NCBI GenBank assembly: GCA_050249455.1
Contig: JBFWQM010000025.1
Coordinates: 1 to 32,714, forward strand
Direction: 5' to 3'
DNA from: JBFWQM01 sp050249455
GTDB lineage: Bacteria; Pseudomonadota; Alphaproteobacteria; MPNO01; VGEU01
DNA: 32,714 bases
In this document: positions 8,774-17,280 of the stretch, one piece after another
Numbering within the stretch: position 1 is the first letter of the stretch
Layout: each line of letters begins with the position of its first letter
Made by a program: the position numbers and the translations under genes
The notes under the pieces: generated by a model
Told to the model about the DNA's origin: nothing
Database searches by the model: none
What the model saw: the letters and a program-made list of their open reading frames with translations, nothing else

Positions 8774-8834
8774 GGTAGAGCCCCCGGCCCGCACAGCGGT
8801 TGCGCGATCATAGCGCAAATGATGAAGGCGACGT

Positions 8835-9470
8835 TTACGATCCCGCGACTCGCCGCGATTCGACGACGTAGAGGGGGTCGGTCGCGCCGGGGTGGGGCGA
8901 CAGGTCGAGGAACCGGGCGGGCTCGAAGCCGCCGGCGTCCCTGAAGTAGAGGCCGACCAGCCGGCCGTGGTCGGCGTCGTCGAGCGCCCGCCACACCGCC
9001 ACCGCCTTGGTCGGGAACATGCGATTGGAAAAGGACACCGCGCAAAGCCCGCCCGGTCGCAGCACCCGCGCGATCTCGGCGAACACCGCGACCGGGCGGG
9101 TCAAATACTGCACCGACACGGCGATGGTGCAGGCGTCGAACGCGGCGTCGGGGAAGGGCAGGCGCGGGTCGCGGTTGAGGTCCTGGACGATCCGCGTGGT
9201 CAGCCGCGGGTTGGCCTCCAGCTCCGTCCGGTTCATGCCGAGCCCGGTCACCGACCGGTAGGCGACCTCGGCCGGCAGATGCGACACCCAGCTCGACATC
9301 AGGTCCAGCACGTCGCCGTCGGCCGGCAGCGCCGTGGCGTACCACGCCGTCAGCGCCGCGATCGCCGGCTCGTCGATGTGCACCACCAGCCGCGGCGGGA
9401 CGTAGAAGTCGGCGTCGTCGGTCTCGTCGACGCGGCGGAAATGCTCGGGCCGGAAAGTCGGCTCGTTCAT
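8835..9470 (-). CDS. class I SAM-dependent methyltransferase
   Basis: A 211-residue protein with a methyltransferase fold: motif I region DGDVLDLMSSWVSHLP (residues ~50-66; the glycines of the canonical loop are replaced by Ser/Ser), then VTGLGMNRTELEAN, then FDACTIAVSVQYLTRP (motif IV) and VLRPGGLCAVSFSNRMFP (motif V/VI). It resembles UbiE/COQ5-type domains, but the atypical motif I and the length give no clear substrate. The start at 9470 overlaps the TGA of the HIT gene by four bases (ATGA), so the two are translationally coupled. Confidence 0.8.
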   Translation of the reverse strand: MNEPTFRPEHFRRVDETDDADFYVPPRLVVHIDEPAIAALTAWYATALPADGDVLDLMSSWVSHLPAEVAYRSVTGLGMNRTELEANPRLTTRIVQDLNRDPRLPFPDAAFDACTIAVSVQYLTRPVAVFAEIARVLRPGGLCAVSFSNRMFPTKAVAVWRALDDADHGRLVGLYFRDAGGFEPARFLDLSPHPGATDPLYVVESRRVAGS

Positions 9471-9895
9471 GGCGAATTGCCCAGCGCATCGGCCAGCCGG
9501 CGGCAGGTCGCGGCCAGCGCGTCGGGCGCATAGTCGCGCCGCGGCGCGGCGTTCCATACCGGGTTGGGCCACGCCGGGTCGTCGCGCCGGCGCGCGATGA
9601 CGTGGACGTGGAGCTGCGCCACCACGTTGCCGAGCGCCGCGACGTTGATCTTGTCGGGCGCATAGAGCGCCTTCAGCGCCTTCGACGCGCGGTCGATCTC
9701 GGCGAACAGGGCCGGGCGGTCGGCCGCCGCGACGTCGTCGAGGTCGTGCAAGGCCGGCCGCGCCGGCACCAGGATCAGCCACGGATAGGTCGCGTCGCGG
9801 TTCAGCAGCACGCGGCACAGCGGCCAGCGCACGACCTCGATCGTGTCGGCGGCGAGCCGATCGTCCAGCGCGAACAAGCTTTCCTTCCCTGCCAT
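9467..9895 (-). CDS. HIT domain protein
   Basis: A 142-residue histidine-triad hydrolase. The triad motif is QLHVHVIARR (H96 as nucleophile, H98 next); the first His of the classical HxHxH is Gln94, a change also seen in other small bacterial HIT proteins. WLILVPARP and NVAALGNVVAQLHVH are the flanking family strands. Members hydrolyse nucleoside phosphoramidates or dinucleotides. No Shine-Dalgarno is seen before the ATG at 9895, and a TATACT box lies only six bases upstream, so the mRNA may be leaderless. The start is 33 nt from the divergent DUF1491 gene. The gene is coupled to the methyltransferase downstream. Confidence 0.88.
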   Translation of the reverse strand: MAGKESLFALDDRLAADTIEVVRWPLCRVLLNRDATYPWLILVPARPALHDLDDVAAADRPALFAEIDRASKALKALYAPDKINVAALGNVVAQLHVHVIARRRDDPAWPNPVWNAAPRRDYAPDALAATCRRLADALGNSP

Positions 9896-9928
9896 CCGGC
9901 GAGTATAGGCGGGAATCGGGAGGCTGCG

Positions 9929-10270
9929 ATGTCGGTTCCGCGGGTCGTCACGTCGTTGTGGGTCGCCGCCCAGGTGCGGCTGTGCGACATCAACCTGGTC
10001 CCGGTCGCCGTCCGCCGTCGCGGCGACGCCGACGCCGGCTCGGTGATCCTGAAGCTCGACCGGCTCGACGGCACGGCGGTGGTGCTGGCGCAGACCCGCG
10101 ACGGCGACGGCGCGCCCGCCTGGCTGCGCGCCACCGGGCCGGCCCCCGTGCCCGACGCCGATGCGGAGGCGTATATCGAGCGCGCGATCAGGCGCGACCC
10201 GGACGTGTGGGTGGTCGAGATCGAGGACCGCGGCGGCCGCTACGTGCCGGACGCGAAGGTGCTGGGGTGA
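9929..10270 (+). CDS. DUF1491 family protein
   Basis: A 113-residue protein of the DUF1491 family, which I know mainly from alphaproteobacteria and which has no assigned function. The family pattern is clear: LWVAAQVRLCDINLVPVAV at the N terminus, GDADAGSVILKLDRLDG, then WLRATGP, DAEAYIERAIRRDPDVWVVEIEDR and the end VPDAKVLG. It is small, soluble and lacks catalytic signatures. A GGGAGG ribosome site lies seven bases before the ATG at 9929. It is divergent from the HIT gene and is followed by a palindromic repeat that may end transcription. Confidence 0.85.
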   Translation: MSVPRVVTSLWVAAQVRLCDINLVPVAVRRRGDADAGSVILKLDRLDGTAVVLAQTRDGDGAPAWLRATGPAPVPDADAEAYIERAIRRDPDVWVVEIEDRGGRYVPDAKVLG

Positions 10271-10327
10271 GGGGGCGGCGCCGGCCGCAAGGCTGGACGC
10301 TCTGCTGGCGGGCGGTTCCAGGTTGAG

Positions 10328-10413
10328 GCGCCCCCTCCCCCAACCCCCTCCCGCGAAGGGAGGGGGCTTTCTACTCCCCCTCCCCTCGCGGGAGGGGGTT
10401 GGGGGAGGGGCGC
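10328..10413. repeat. palindromic intergenic repeat, family A, copy 1
   Basis: Two arms of about 27 nt (10328-10355 and 10387-10413) are inverted copies of each other, differing by one G. Each arm also folds alone through a CCCCCTCCC/GGGAGGGGG hairpin. The element lies between the convergent DUF1491 and DUF4139 genes and could act as a bidirectional terminator or mRNA stabiliser. A second copy lies at about 13949-14031. Confidence 0.85.
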
Positions 10414-10448
10414 TCGCGATAGCGAGCACTACAAAGCAAGCCTCACGT

Positions 10449-12518
10449 CTACAGCGTCACCGTCGCGACGTAGTCGGCGAGCGCCTTCTTCGCCTCCTCG
10501 ACCCGTTGGGCGGCGGCGGCGCGCTCGGCGGCCAGCTTCTCGAGCTCGGTCTCCTGCTCGTTGAGCTTGGCGAGGTAGCGCCGCGCGAGGTCGCTGTTGG
10601 CCGGCACGCGGGCCATGTTGTCGCGGATGCGCGACTGCTCCTCGACGATCGCCTTGCGCCTGCCGTCGATCTCGCCCAGCGCCGCCTGGCGCCGGTCGAT
10701 CTCGCGCTTCAGCTCGGCGGCGCGGGCGATCGCGGCGCGCGCCGCGTCGTCCAGCCCGCCCATCCGGGCGATGGCGGTCAGCCGGTCGGCGTTGGTGTCG
10801 ATCAGCGACACCTGCTGCACCACCGGCCGCGACATCGTGACCGGCACGGTGACGGTGCCGCCGGCCGGCAGCTTGCGCGCGATGCGGTAGTGCGACGGCG
10901 TCAGGGCGACCGACTTCTCGTCCGGATCGGCGAGCGACCAGCCGGCCATGCGCGGCTGCTCGATCACCACCTCGCGCGCCTCGCGCGCCGGCGCCTTGAT
11001 TCGGAACACCGTCGTGTTGCGGTCGGTGACGGTGAGCTCCAGGAGCCCGCCGGCGATCTTCGCCTTGGCGACCTGCTCGCGCGGGCCGGGCTCGCGGTCG
11101 ATGCGCGTCTTCTGGTCGAGCGCGAAGCCGACGATGCGCTCCTCCCCGGCCGGCACCACGCCGATGCGCGCGTCGCCGACGAACGCGGTGTCGGTCGCGC
11201 CGTTGCTTTCGTAGAGGGTGATCAGGCCCGGCGGCAGCGCCGTGTCGCCGTCGTTGCGCAGGCGCACCGACGCCAGCGGGTGCAGGGTGTGCACCTCCGG
11301 CTGGAAGATCGATAGCCGCTCGGCCGGCACCGACCGGTCGACGATCGGCACCATCAGCGACTCGCCGTTCCTGGCGCTGACCGGTGCGGGCAGGCGGAAC
11401 AGCACGCTGCCGCCGATGATCTCGCTGGTCTGCGACGGCGGCGGCGGGGGCGGCGGGGCCGGCGACGGCGCCGCCTCCGACAGCGCCATGAAGCGGCCGG
11501 CCGGCGCGGCGGCCGCGGCCTGCGGCAGGCCGCGCATGCGCGCCTCGTCGCGCGCCGGGCCGGCCTTGGCCGCCATCTCCATCTCGCCCTGGTCGACCCG
11601 CGGCGTCAGCCGGCCGGGAACGTCCACCGGCGCCACCGGGCGGTCGTTGTAGAGCGCGGTGTAGAGCTCCTGGCGGTACATCACCGGGTAGCCGGACGTC
11701 AGCGTGAGCTCGACGCCCTTCCAGTCCTGGCCGCTCATGTTCTCGAGGATGGCGTAGCCCTGCAGCCGCGCGCCGCTCGCCGCCTCGCCGCGGAAGCTGA
11801 GGCGGTAGGAGACCTTCCACACCGGCGCCGCCACGACATAGGCGAGCCGGATGGTGCGCTGGCCCTGGCCCGTCGCCGCCACGCGCAGGGTGCGGCGGCC
11901 CTGCGCCTGGTTCGCCGCGACGGCGGCGAGCGCGGTGTCGACCTGCGCGCGCAGCGCCGGCTCGACGAACTCCACCGCCGGCTCGTCCTCCAGCACGAAC
12001 TCCTGCAGGCCCTGCGCGGTCAGCACGCCGACGCGATGACGGGTCACCACCCCGCCCTGGTCGGGCAGCCGCACCTGCACCGGCACCACGCGCAGGAGCC
12101 GGCCCTCGATCGTGCGGGTGCCGGCCACGCGGATGCGCGCGCCCTGCAGGGCGTTGAGCAGCGCCGCCGGCGAATCCAGAGCGTCGCGGTCGAACGGCAG
12201 GGTGCGGAAGGTCTGCTCCAGCGGCTCGCGGCCGGCCAGCGCGACGGACGCGCGGGCACCGTCCACCGTCAGGCTCTTAAGCACGTCGTCGACCTGGTCG
12301 AGCGGCACGCTGAGCGTCAGCTCCTCGCTGTTCTCGACGCTCGCCTGGTACTCGAAGTAGCCGACCCCGCCGGTCGACAGGATCACCCGCTTGAGCTCCG
12401 GCGGGCCGGCTGCCGCGGCCGGCAGCGCGGCGGCGGCGAGCAGGACGGCGGCGGCGATGCAAATGCCGGCGCGCCGAGGCGAGGGCCTGGGGGAGGGCCT
12501 GGGGGAGGGAAGGGGCAT
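10449..12518 (-). CDS. DUF4139 domain secreted protein
   Basis: A 689-residue exported protein. A signal peptide (residues ~16-37, ICIAAAVLLAAAALPAAAAG) follows an odd Pro/Arg-rich lead (PSPRPSPRPSP) encoded by a 12-nt tandem repeat. The body has the pattern of DUF4139 proteins: LKRVILSTGGVGYFEYQ, an early beta-rich domain, VWKVSYRLSFRG (about 230), NMSGQDWKGVELTLTSG (about 260) and late beta strands. A Pro-rich linker lies near 345-360 (PAPPPPPPPS). The C-terminal ~90 residues are a charged coiled coil (LKREIDRRQAALGEIDGRR onwards). The family includes MuiA-like and eukaryotic homologues of unknown function. It probably lies in the periplasm or at the outer surface. No partner gene is evident. 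Confidence 0.82.
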   Translation of the reverse strand: MPLPSPRPSPRPSPRRAGICIAAAVLLAAAALPAAAAGPPELKRVILSTGGVGYFEYQASVENSEELTLSVPLDQVDDVLKSLTVDGARASVALAGREPLEQTFRTLPFDRDALDSPAALLNALQGARIRVAGTRTIEGRLLRVVPVQVRLPDQGGVVTRHRVGVLTAQGLQEFVLEDEPAVEFVEPALRAQVDTALAAVAANQAQGRRTLRVAATGQGQRTIRLAYVVAAPVWKVSYRLSFRGEAASGARLQGYAILENMSGQDWKGVELTLTSGYPVMYRQELYTALYNDRPVAPVDVPGRLTPRVDQGEMEMAAKAGPARDEARMRGLPQAAAAAPAGRFMALSEAAPSPAPPPPPPPSQTSEIIGGSVLFRLPAPVSARNGESLMVPIVDRSVPAERLSIFQPEVHTLHPLASVRLRNDGDTALPPGLITLYESNGATDTAFVGDARIGVVPAGEERIVGFALDQKTRIDREPGPREQVAKAKIAGGLLELTVTDRNTTVFRIKAPAREAREVVIEQPRMAGWSLADPDEKSVALTPSHYRIARKLPAGGTVTVPVTMSRPVVQQVSLIDTNADRLTAIARMGGLDDAARAAIARAAELKREIDRRQAALGEIDGRRKAIVEEQSRIRDNMARVPANSDLARRYLAKLNEQETELEKLAAERAAAAQRVEEAKKALADYVATVTL

Positions 12519-12578
12519 CGGGGCCTCCGTGATGGTCCGGGCGAGGTTGTCGCGGCGGATTCTGCCGGAATTATGGCG

Positions 12579-13922
12579 TCAGCGGATATGTGGGAACCGG
12601 GCCGCGACGAAGCCATCGATTCGCACCGCAAGGCCCGGCGTCTCCAGCTCGGCGAACGCGTAGCGGGCGCGCACCACGGGCCGGGTCAGCGGGACCAGCG
12701 CGGCGAGGTCCACCGGGGTCGCGGCGACCACCACCTCGACGTCGGCCGCCTCGATGGTCGCGCGCAGGTCGGCGAGCTGGGCGGCGCCGTAGCCGAGGGC
12801 CGGCAGCACCGCGCCGATATGGGGATATTTGTCGTAGGCCGCGCGCAGCGCCGGCGCTGCCCACGGCCGCGGGTCGATGATCGTCGCGCCGGGCACTGCC
12901 GCGACGGCCGCGAATCCCGCGCCGTGCGCCATGCCACCGTGGGTGATGGTCGGGCCGTCCTCCACCACCACCACGCGGCGGCCGGCCACCGCGGCTGGGT
13001 CGTCGAGCGCGATCGGCGAGGCGGTACGGATGACGTCGGCCCGCGGGTTGACCCGCCGCGCGCCGGCGATCGCCTGGGCGACCTGCGCCGGGCTCGCCGC
13101 GTCGGCCTTGTTGACCAGCACGACGTCGGCCATGCGCAGCACCGCCTCGCCGGGATGGTGGGTGTCGACCTGGTCGGGGCGCAGCGCGTCGACCACGACG
13201 AGGTGGAGGTCCGGGCGCAGGAACGGGAAGTCGTTGTTGCCGCCGTCCCACACGATCAGGTCGGCTTCGGCCGCGGCCGCCGCCGTGATCGCCGCGTAGT
13301 CCACGCCGGCGAACACCACGTTGCCGGCGGCGACGTGGGGCTCGTACTCCTCGCGCTCCTCCACGGTGCAGTCGGCGGCGGCGAGGTCGGCGGCGGAGGC
13401 GAAGCGCTGCACGGCCTGGCGCGCCAGGTCGCCGTAGGGCATCGGGTGGCGCAGCACGGCGACGCGCAGCCCCTGCGCGCGCAGGCGCGCCGACAGCCAG
13501 CGCGCGGTCTGCGACTTGCCGGCGCCGGTGCGCACCGCAGAGACCGCGATCACCGGAACAGGTGCGCGCAGCATGCTGCGGTCGGGCCCGACCAGGCGGA
13601 AGTCGGCGCCCGCCGCCAGCGCGCGCGAGGCGAGGTGCATGACCTGCGCGTGGGTCACGTCGCTGTAGGCGAAGACGACGGCGCCGATCCGCTCGCGCGC
13701 GCAGATCGCCTCCAGGTCGGCCTCGTCGAGGATCGGGATGCCGTCGGGGTAGCGCGATCCGGCCAGCGCCGGTGGGTAGCGGCGCCCGGCGATGCCGGGG
13801 ATCTGCGCGGCGGTGAAGGCGACGACCTGCGTCGCCGGATCGTCGCGCCAGACGACGTTGAAGTTGTGGAAATCGCGCCCGGCGGCGCCGAGGATCAGGA
13901 GGCGGGATGGATCGCTCGTCAT
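12579..13922 (-). CDS. GTPase of the cyclic 2,3-diphosphoglycerate synthetase family
   Basis: A 447-residue P-loop protein that resembles archaeal cyclic 2,3-diphosphoglycerate synthetase (CpgS, COG2403-type). The N-terminal ~120 residues are a Rossmann-like domain (RLLILGAAGRDFHNFNVV, VVAFTAAQIPGIAGRRYP). The Walker A loop is RTGAGKSQT (131-139), the conserved WDGGNNDFPF is at 225-234, and a G4-like NKAD is at 271-274. The C terminus has a GGMAHGAG loop and FAELETPGL. In Methanothermus the enzyme makes cyclic DPG, a thermoprotectant; bacterial homologues are uncharacterised and usually called GTPase. The ATG at 13922 gives MTSDPSRLLILGAAG, right before the first strand. Family quite sure, reaction in this organism unknown. 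Confidence 0.8.
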   Translation of the reverse strand: MTSDPSRLLILGAAGRDFHNFNVVWRDDPATQVVAFTAAQIPGIAGRRYPPALAGSRYPDGIPILDEADLEAICARERIGAVVFAYSDVTHAQVMHLASRALAAGADFRLVGPDRSMLRAPVPVIAVSAVRTGAGKSQTARWLSARLRAQGLRVAVLRHPMPYGDLARQAVQRFASAADLAAADCTVEEREEYEPHVAAGNVVFAGVDYAAITAAAAAEADLIVWDGGNNDFPFLRPDLHLVVVDALRPDQVDTHHPGEAVLRMADVVLVNKADAASPAQVAQAIAGARRVNPRADVIRTASPIALDDPAAVAGRRVVVVEDGPTITHGGMAHGAGFAAVAAVPGATIIDPRPWAAPALRAAYDKYPHIGAVLPALGYGAAQLADLRATIEAADVEVVVAATPVDLAALVPLTRPVVRARYAFAELETPGLAVRIDGFVAARFPHIR

Positions 13923-13948
13923 GTCGTCGGCATCGCCTCCGTGTGAGA

Positions 13949-14031
13949 CGCCCCCTCCCCCAATCCCCTCCCGCGAGGGGAGGGGGCTTAGAGCCCTCCC
14001 CCTCGCGGGGGAGGGTTGGGAGGGGGGGGGG
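13949..14031. repeat. palindromic intergenic repeat, family A, copy 2
   Basis: This element has the same build as the one near 10.33 kb: a C-rich arm (CCCCCTCCCCCAATCCCCTC) meets a G-rich inverted arm around a short spacer, with CTCCCGCG at the first arm's end. The right arm has drifted and ends in a run of ten G. It lies between the amidohydrolase stop and the start of the GTPase gene. Confidence 0.75.
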
Positions 14032-14070
14032 CCGCGCATCCGGTGCCGAAAGTATAGCTCAGATAGCAGT

Positions 14071-14094
14071 GCGGGCGGCCGATGGGCCGCCCGC
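14071..14094 (-). terminator. GC-rich hairpin after the amidohydrolase gene
   Basis: A perfect 10-bp stem (GCGGGCGGCC with its complement) with loop GATG lies 23 nt beyond the stop of the minus-strand amidohydrolase. No T-run follows in the minus-strand direction, so intrinsic termination is only possible, not clear. Confidence 0.4.
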
Positions 14095-14116
14095 GGGGTC
14101 TTCGAAGGCGGACGGG

Positions 14117-15352
14117 TCAGGCCGCCTTGTAGTTCGGAAAGCGCGACGACACGTCCATCTTGAACAGCTTGCGCGCGTTCTCGCCCAGGATGTTGCGCTT
14201 GGCCTTGTCGGACAGGAACGGCAGGTCCCAGATCACGCTCGGCAGGTCCATGTCCCAGTGCGGGTAGTCGGACGACCACAGGAGCTGCGTCTCGGCGTTG
14301 ATCGCCTTGAACGTGGCTTCCAGCAGATACTGCTCGCCGGAGTGGTCGGGACGCTCCATCGGCTGCGAGGTGTAGAACATCTCGCGCATGTACTCCGACG
14401 GCAGCCGCTTGAGCGACGGGCATTCGGAGCTGCGCATGCGGTACTCGGTGTCGAGCCGCTGCATCAGCCACGGCACCCAGGCGAGGCCCGACTCGATCCA
14501 GATCGTCTTGAGCTTGGGGAACCGCTCCGGCAGCGCGTTGCAGATCCAGTTGGTCATGTGGACGACGTTGTACCAGGTGAAGCCCAGCGCGTGGACCGCG
14601 ATGAACTTGTTGGAGATGCGGAACAACGGGTCGTCCCAGTTGAAGCCGCCGTGGAACGCGAGCGGCAGGCCGAGCTCCTCGATCGCGGCGTAGGACTTCA
14701 TGTAGTCGTTGTCGTGCACCGGGCGATGGCGCACCGAGGTGACCATGAAGCCGATCACGCCTTTGCGGTGGCCGAACTCCTTGACCATCTCGTAGGTGCG
14801 CTGATGGTCGTTGAACGGCAGGTACAGCATCGACTTGATGCGCGGCTCGGTCAGCATCTTGTCGCACAGCCAGCTGTTGTAGGCGTGCGCGTAGTGGTAC
14901 TCGACCTCCGCCTGCGGATGCATGCCCAGGGTCAGCATCGGGGTCGGGAAGACGCAGGCGTAATCGACGCCCATCGCGTCCATCCACCGCAGCGACAGAT
15001 GGATGTCGCGGTGCGTGCCGTCGGCCGGGGTCTTCTCCAGCTTGCGCAGCGGGTAGCGCGTGACCCGGCCGCCGATGTCCTGGTAGCCGACCGAGCCGAC
15101 CGACAGCATGCCGGCGCGCTGCGACACCTGCGCCGAGGAACGGGCCAGCTGCTTCAGCACCGGGTCGCGCATGTATTCGATGATCTCGCCCTGCGACTCG
15201 CTCTCGTAGTGGTGCGCGTCGGTGTCGACGATCAGCACGTCCTGGTAGTTGCGCTCGTCGCGCTGCTGGGCCGCCTTGGCCAGGAGCTTCGACGTCTCGA
15301 ACTCGCTGACGCTCATCTTGAAGAATTGTTCGCTACCCGTCGGCAGATCCAT
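14117..15352 (-). CDS. amidohydrolase family protein (PF04909-type, TIM barrel)
   Basis: A 411-residue metal-dependent hydrolase or decarboxylase of the amidohydrolase-2 group (with ACMSD and gamma-resorcylate decarboxylase). The metal motif near the N terminus is VDTDAHHYES (about 43-52), followed by LAFHGGFNWDD (His), VVHMTNWI (His) and LLWSSDYPHWD (catalytic Asp). WMDAMGVDYACVFPTP and RFPKLKTIWIESGLAWVPWL are typical of the family. Members decarboxylate aromatic or muconate acids, or hydrolyse small substrates. It is divergent (216 nt) from the acyl-CoA ligase-like gene, so the two may share a catabolic theme. The first ~40 residues before the metal motif are longer than usual, but no better start is visible. 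Confidence 0.85.
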   Translation of the reverse strand: MDLPTGSEQFFKMSVSEFETSKLLAKAAQQRDERNYQDVLIVDTDAHHYESESQGEIIEYMRDPVLKQLARSSAQVSQRAGMLSVGSVGYQDIGGRVTRYPLRKLEKTPADGTHRDIHLSLRWMDAMGVDYACVFPTPMLTLGMHPQAEVEYHYAHAYNSWLCDKMLTEPRIKSMLYLPFNDHQRTYEMVKEFGHRKGVIGFMVTSVRHRPVHDNDYMKSYAAIEELGLPLAFHGGFNWDDPLFRISNKFIAVHALGFTWYNVVHMTNWICNALPERFPKLKTIWIESGLAWVPWLMQRLDTEYRMRSSECPSLKRLPSEYMREMFYTSQPMERPDHSGEQYLLEATFKAINAETQLLWSSDYPHWDMDLPSVIWDLPFLSDKAKRNILGENARKLFKMDVSSRFPNYKAA

Positions 15353-15568
15353 CTCGCCTCTCCAGCCGTGTTGGGGTCCGCCCGGCTCCAGCGTCGGACG
15401 ACTGGCGGACAGCTTAGCCGACCGCGGCGGCGCGCGCCAACGATTACCGGGCGGGCCGGCCGCGCCTGCGAAGCCGTATCGGGTCGCTACGATGGGCGCG
15501 GCGGCCGAGTGGCGGGCGATCCGTTCGCGCGCTAATCTGCGCCAAAATCCGCTTCAGGGAGGCCCGGG

Positions 15569-17125
15569 ATGGCCGACGACTACCCCCCGCCGCCGACGCC
15601 GCGCTACCGCAGCGTCCATGACCGGCTGCAGGAGAATGCGCGGCTGCGCGGCGACCGGCCGGCGTGCGTGGCGATCGACCAGGGCAGCCGCATCACCTGG
15701 GCCGAGATGGCGCGCGCCTGCAACCAGATCGCCCATTTCCTCGCCGCGCGCGGGCTCAAGGCCAACGACCGGGTGGTGGTGCTGACCGAGAACTCGCTGG
15801 AGAACCTGATCCTCTACTACGGGGTGCAGAACTACGGCGCCAGCTACTGCACGATCAACGTCGAGATCAACGCCGCGCACCTGCGCGAGATGCTGGAGCG
15901 GCTGAAGCCCACGCTGGTCCTGTGGCACGACGAACTGGACCGCGCGGCGATCGGCGTCGGGTCGCCCGGCGAGTGGGTGTCGTTCGGCGCCTGGCGGCCG
16001 GACGGCGGCGAGGGCCTGTTCGCCGAGACGGCGCGGTTGCCGGCGACGCCCGTGCCGCCGGTCAACGGCGAGGAGGACATCTGCACCGTCTGCTTCACCT
16101 CGGGTACCACGGCGACGCCCAAGGGCGTGATGCACAGCTACGGCAACCTCGACGTCATCGGCCAGCAGACCGTCTACCTGTGGGGCCTGACCGAGGGCGA
16201 CCGGGTGCTGGAGTACCGCTCGCTGTCGTGGTCGTCCTCGCACCAGGTGGTGCTGCACCCGACCCTGATCTCCGGCGACACGCTGCTGCTGGCGCGCCGC
16301 TTCTCGCAGTCGAAGTTCTTCGAGTGGATCAAGGAGTGGAAGCCGACAGTCGTGGTCGGCGTGCCCACGGTGGTGAACATGCTGCTGGCGCGGCCCGTCG
16401 GCGTGAAGAGCGACGAGCTCGCCAGCCTGCGCTTCATGAGCTGCTCCACCGCGCCGCTGCTCGGCGACCAGCACCGCAAGTTCGAGGACACCTACGGCAT
16501 CAAGCTGATCCAGCACTACGGGATGAGCGAAGGCGGCACGGTCGCGGGCAACCACTGGGCGGCGCGGCGCATCGGCACCGTCGGACGCCCCGGCCTGCTG
16601 CAGAACCTCAAGATCGTCGACGAGAGCGGCGCCGAGCTGCCGGCCGGCACCGAAGGCGAGATCGAGATCGGCGGCCCGCAGCAGGCCTACGGCTACCTGA
16701 TGGAGGACGGCTCGATCGAGCGGGTGCGCGGCAAGCGGCTGAAGACCGGCGACCTCGGCGTCCTCGACCCCGACGGCTTCCTGCGCGTCACCGGCCGCGC
16801 CAAGGACCTGGTCATCCGCGGCGGCGTCAACATCGCGCCGCTGGAGATCGACAACGTCCTGATGCAGCACCCGGACGTGTTCGAGGCGGCCTCCGTCGGG
16901 GTGCCGGACAAGATCTACGGCGAGGAGCTGGCGGCCTATGTCGTGCCCAAGCCGGGCAAGGACCTGAACCTCGAGTCGGTGCGCGCCCACTGCGCCGCGG
17001 CGCTGCCGGAGTTCAAGCTGCCGAAGGAGATCATCCTGACCGACGCGGTCCCCAAGAACGACCGCGGCAAGGTGGACCGTAACAAGCTGCGCGACGTGTG
17101 GCGCCGGTCACATCCGGAGGCCTGA
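15569..17125 (+). CDS. AMP-dependent acyl-CoA synthetase/ligase
   Basis: A 518-residue adenylate-forming enzyme (ANL superfamily) that activates a carboxylic acid to acyl-AMP and then acyl-CoA. Core motifs are present in order: the P-loop CFTSGTTATPKGVMHSYGN, the A5 motif YGMSEGGTV, the A7 motif KTGDLGVLD, the A8 hinge GRAKDLVIRGGVNIAPLEID, and the C-terminal catalytic lysine in DRGKVDRNKLRD. The WSSSHQ stretch near 225 lies in the acid-binding region but does not name the acid. The ATG at 15569 follows a strong AGGGAGG site. It is a single gene divergent from the amidohydrolase. Confidence 0.92.
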   Translation: MADDYPPPPTPRYRSVHDRLQENARLRGDRPACVAIDQGSRITWAEMARACNQIAHFLAARGLKANDRVVVLTENSLENLILYYGVQNYGASYCTINVEINAAHLREMLERLKPTLVLWHDELDRAAIGVGSPGEWVSFGAWRPDGGEGLFAETARLPATPVPPVNGEEDICTVCFTSGTTATPKGVMHSYGNLDVIGQQTVYLWGLTEGDRVLEYRSLSWSSSHQVVLHPTLISGDTLLLARRFSQSKFFEWIKEWKPTVVVGVPTVVNMLLARPVGVKSDELASLRFMSCSTAPLLGDQHRKFEDTYGIKLIQHYGMSEGGTVAGNHWAARRIGTVGRPGLLQNLKIVDESGAELPAGTEGEIEIGGPQQAYGYLMEDGSIERVRGKRLKTGDLGVLDPDGFLRVTGRAKDLVIRGGVNIAPLEIDNVLMQHPDVFEAASVGVPDKIYGEELAAYVVPKPGKDLNLESVRAHCAAALPEFKLPKEIILTDAVPKNDRGKVDRNKLRDVWRRSHPEA

Positions 17126-17229
17126 AGCCAACCTATCGTGATCGGAAACGGGCCTTAAGGCCCTTCCCGGACCGCCTAAGCTCTGGCACTGGCGGCGCGG
17201 GCAGGGGTATCCTGCACACACGAAACTCA

Positions 17230-17260
17230 CAGATACCGCGTCCAAACCAGATATCGCGTC
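17230..17260. repeat. 13-nt direct repeat before the CsgG-like gene
   Basis: CAGATACCGCGTC (17230-17242) and CAGATATCGCGTC (17248-17260) differ at one position and start 18 nt apart, ending 20 nt before the ATG at 17281. This could be an operator or a chance duplication. Confidence 0.45.
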
Positions 17261-17280
17261 AAGGTAGGGGGTCTGCCGCA

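Noticed and set aside
17150..17168. GGGCCTTAAGGCCC palindrome after the acyl-CoA ligase gene as a terminator
   Set aside because: No T-run follows and the stem has no loop of normal size; it may be a weak hairpin only.
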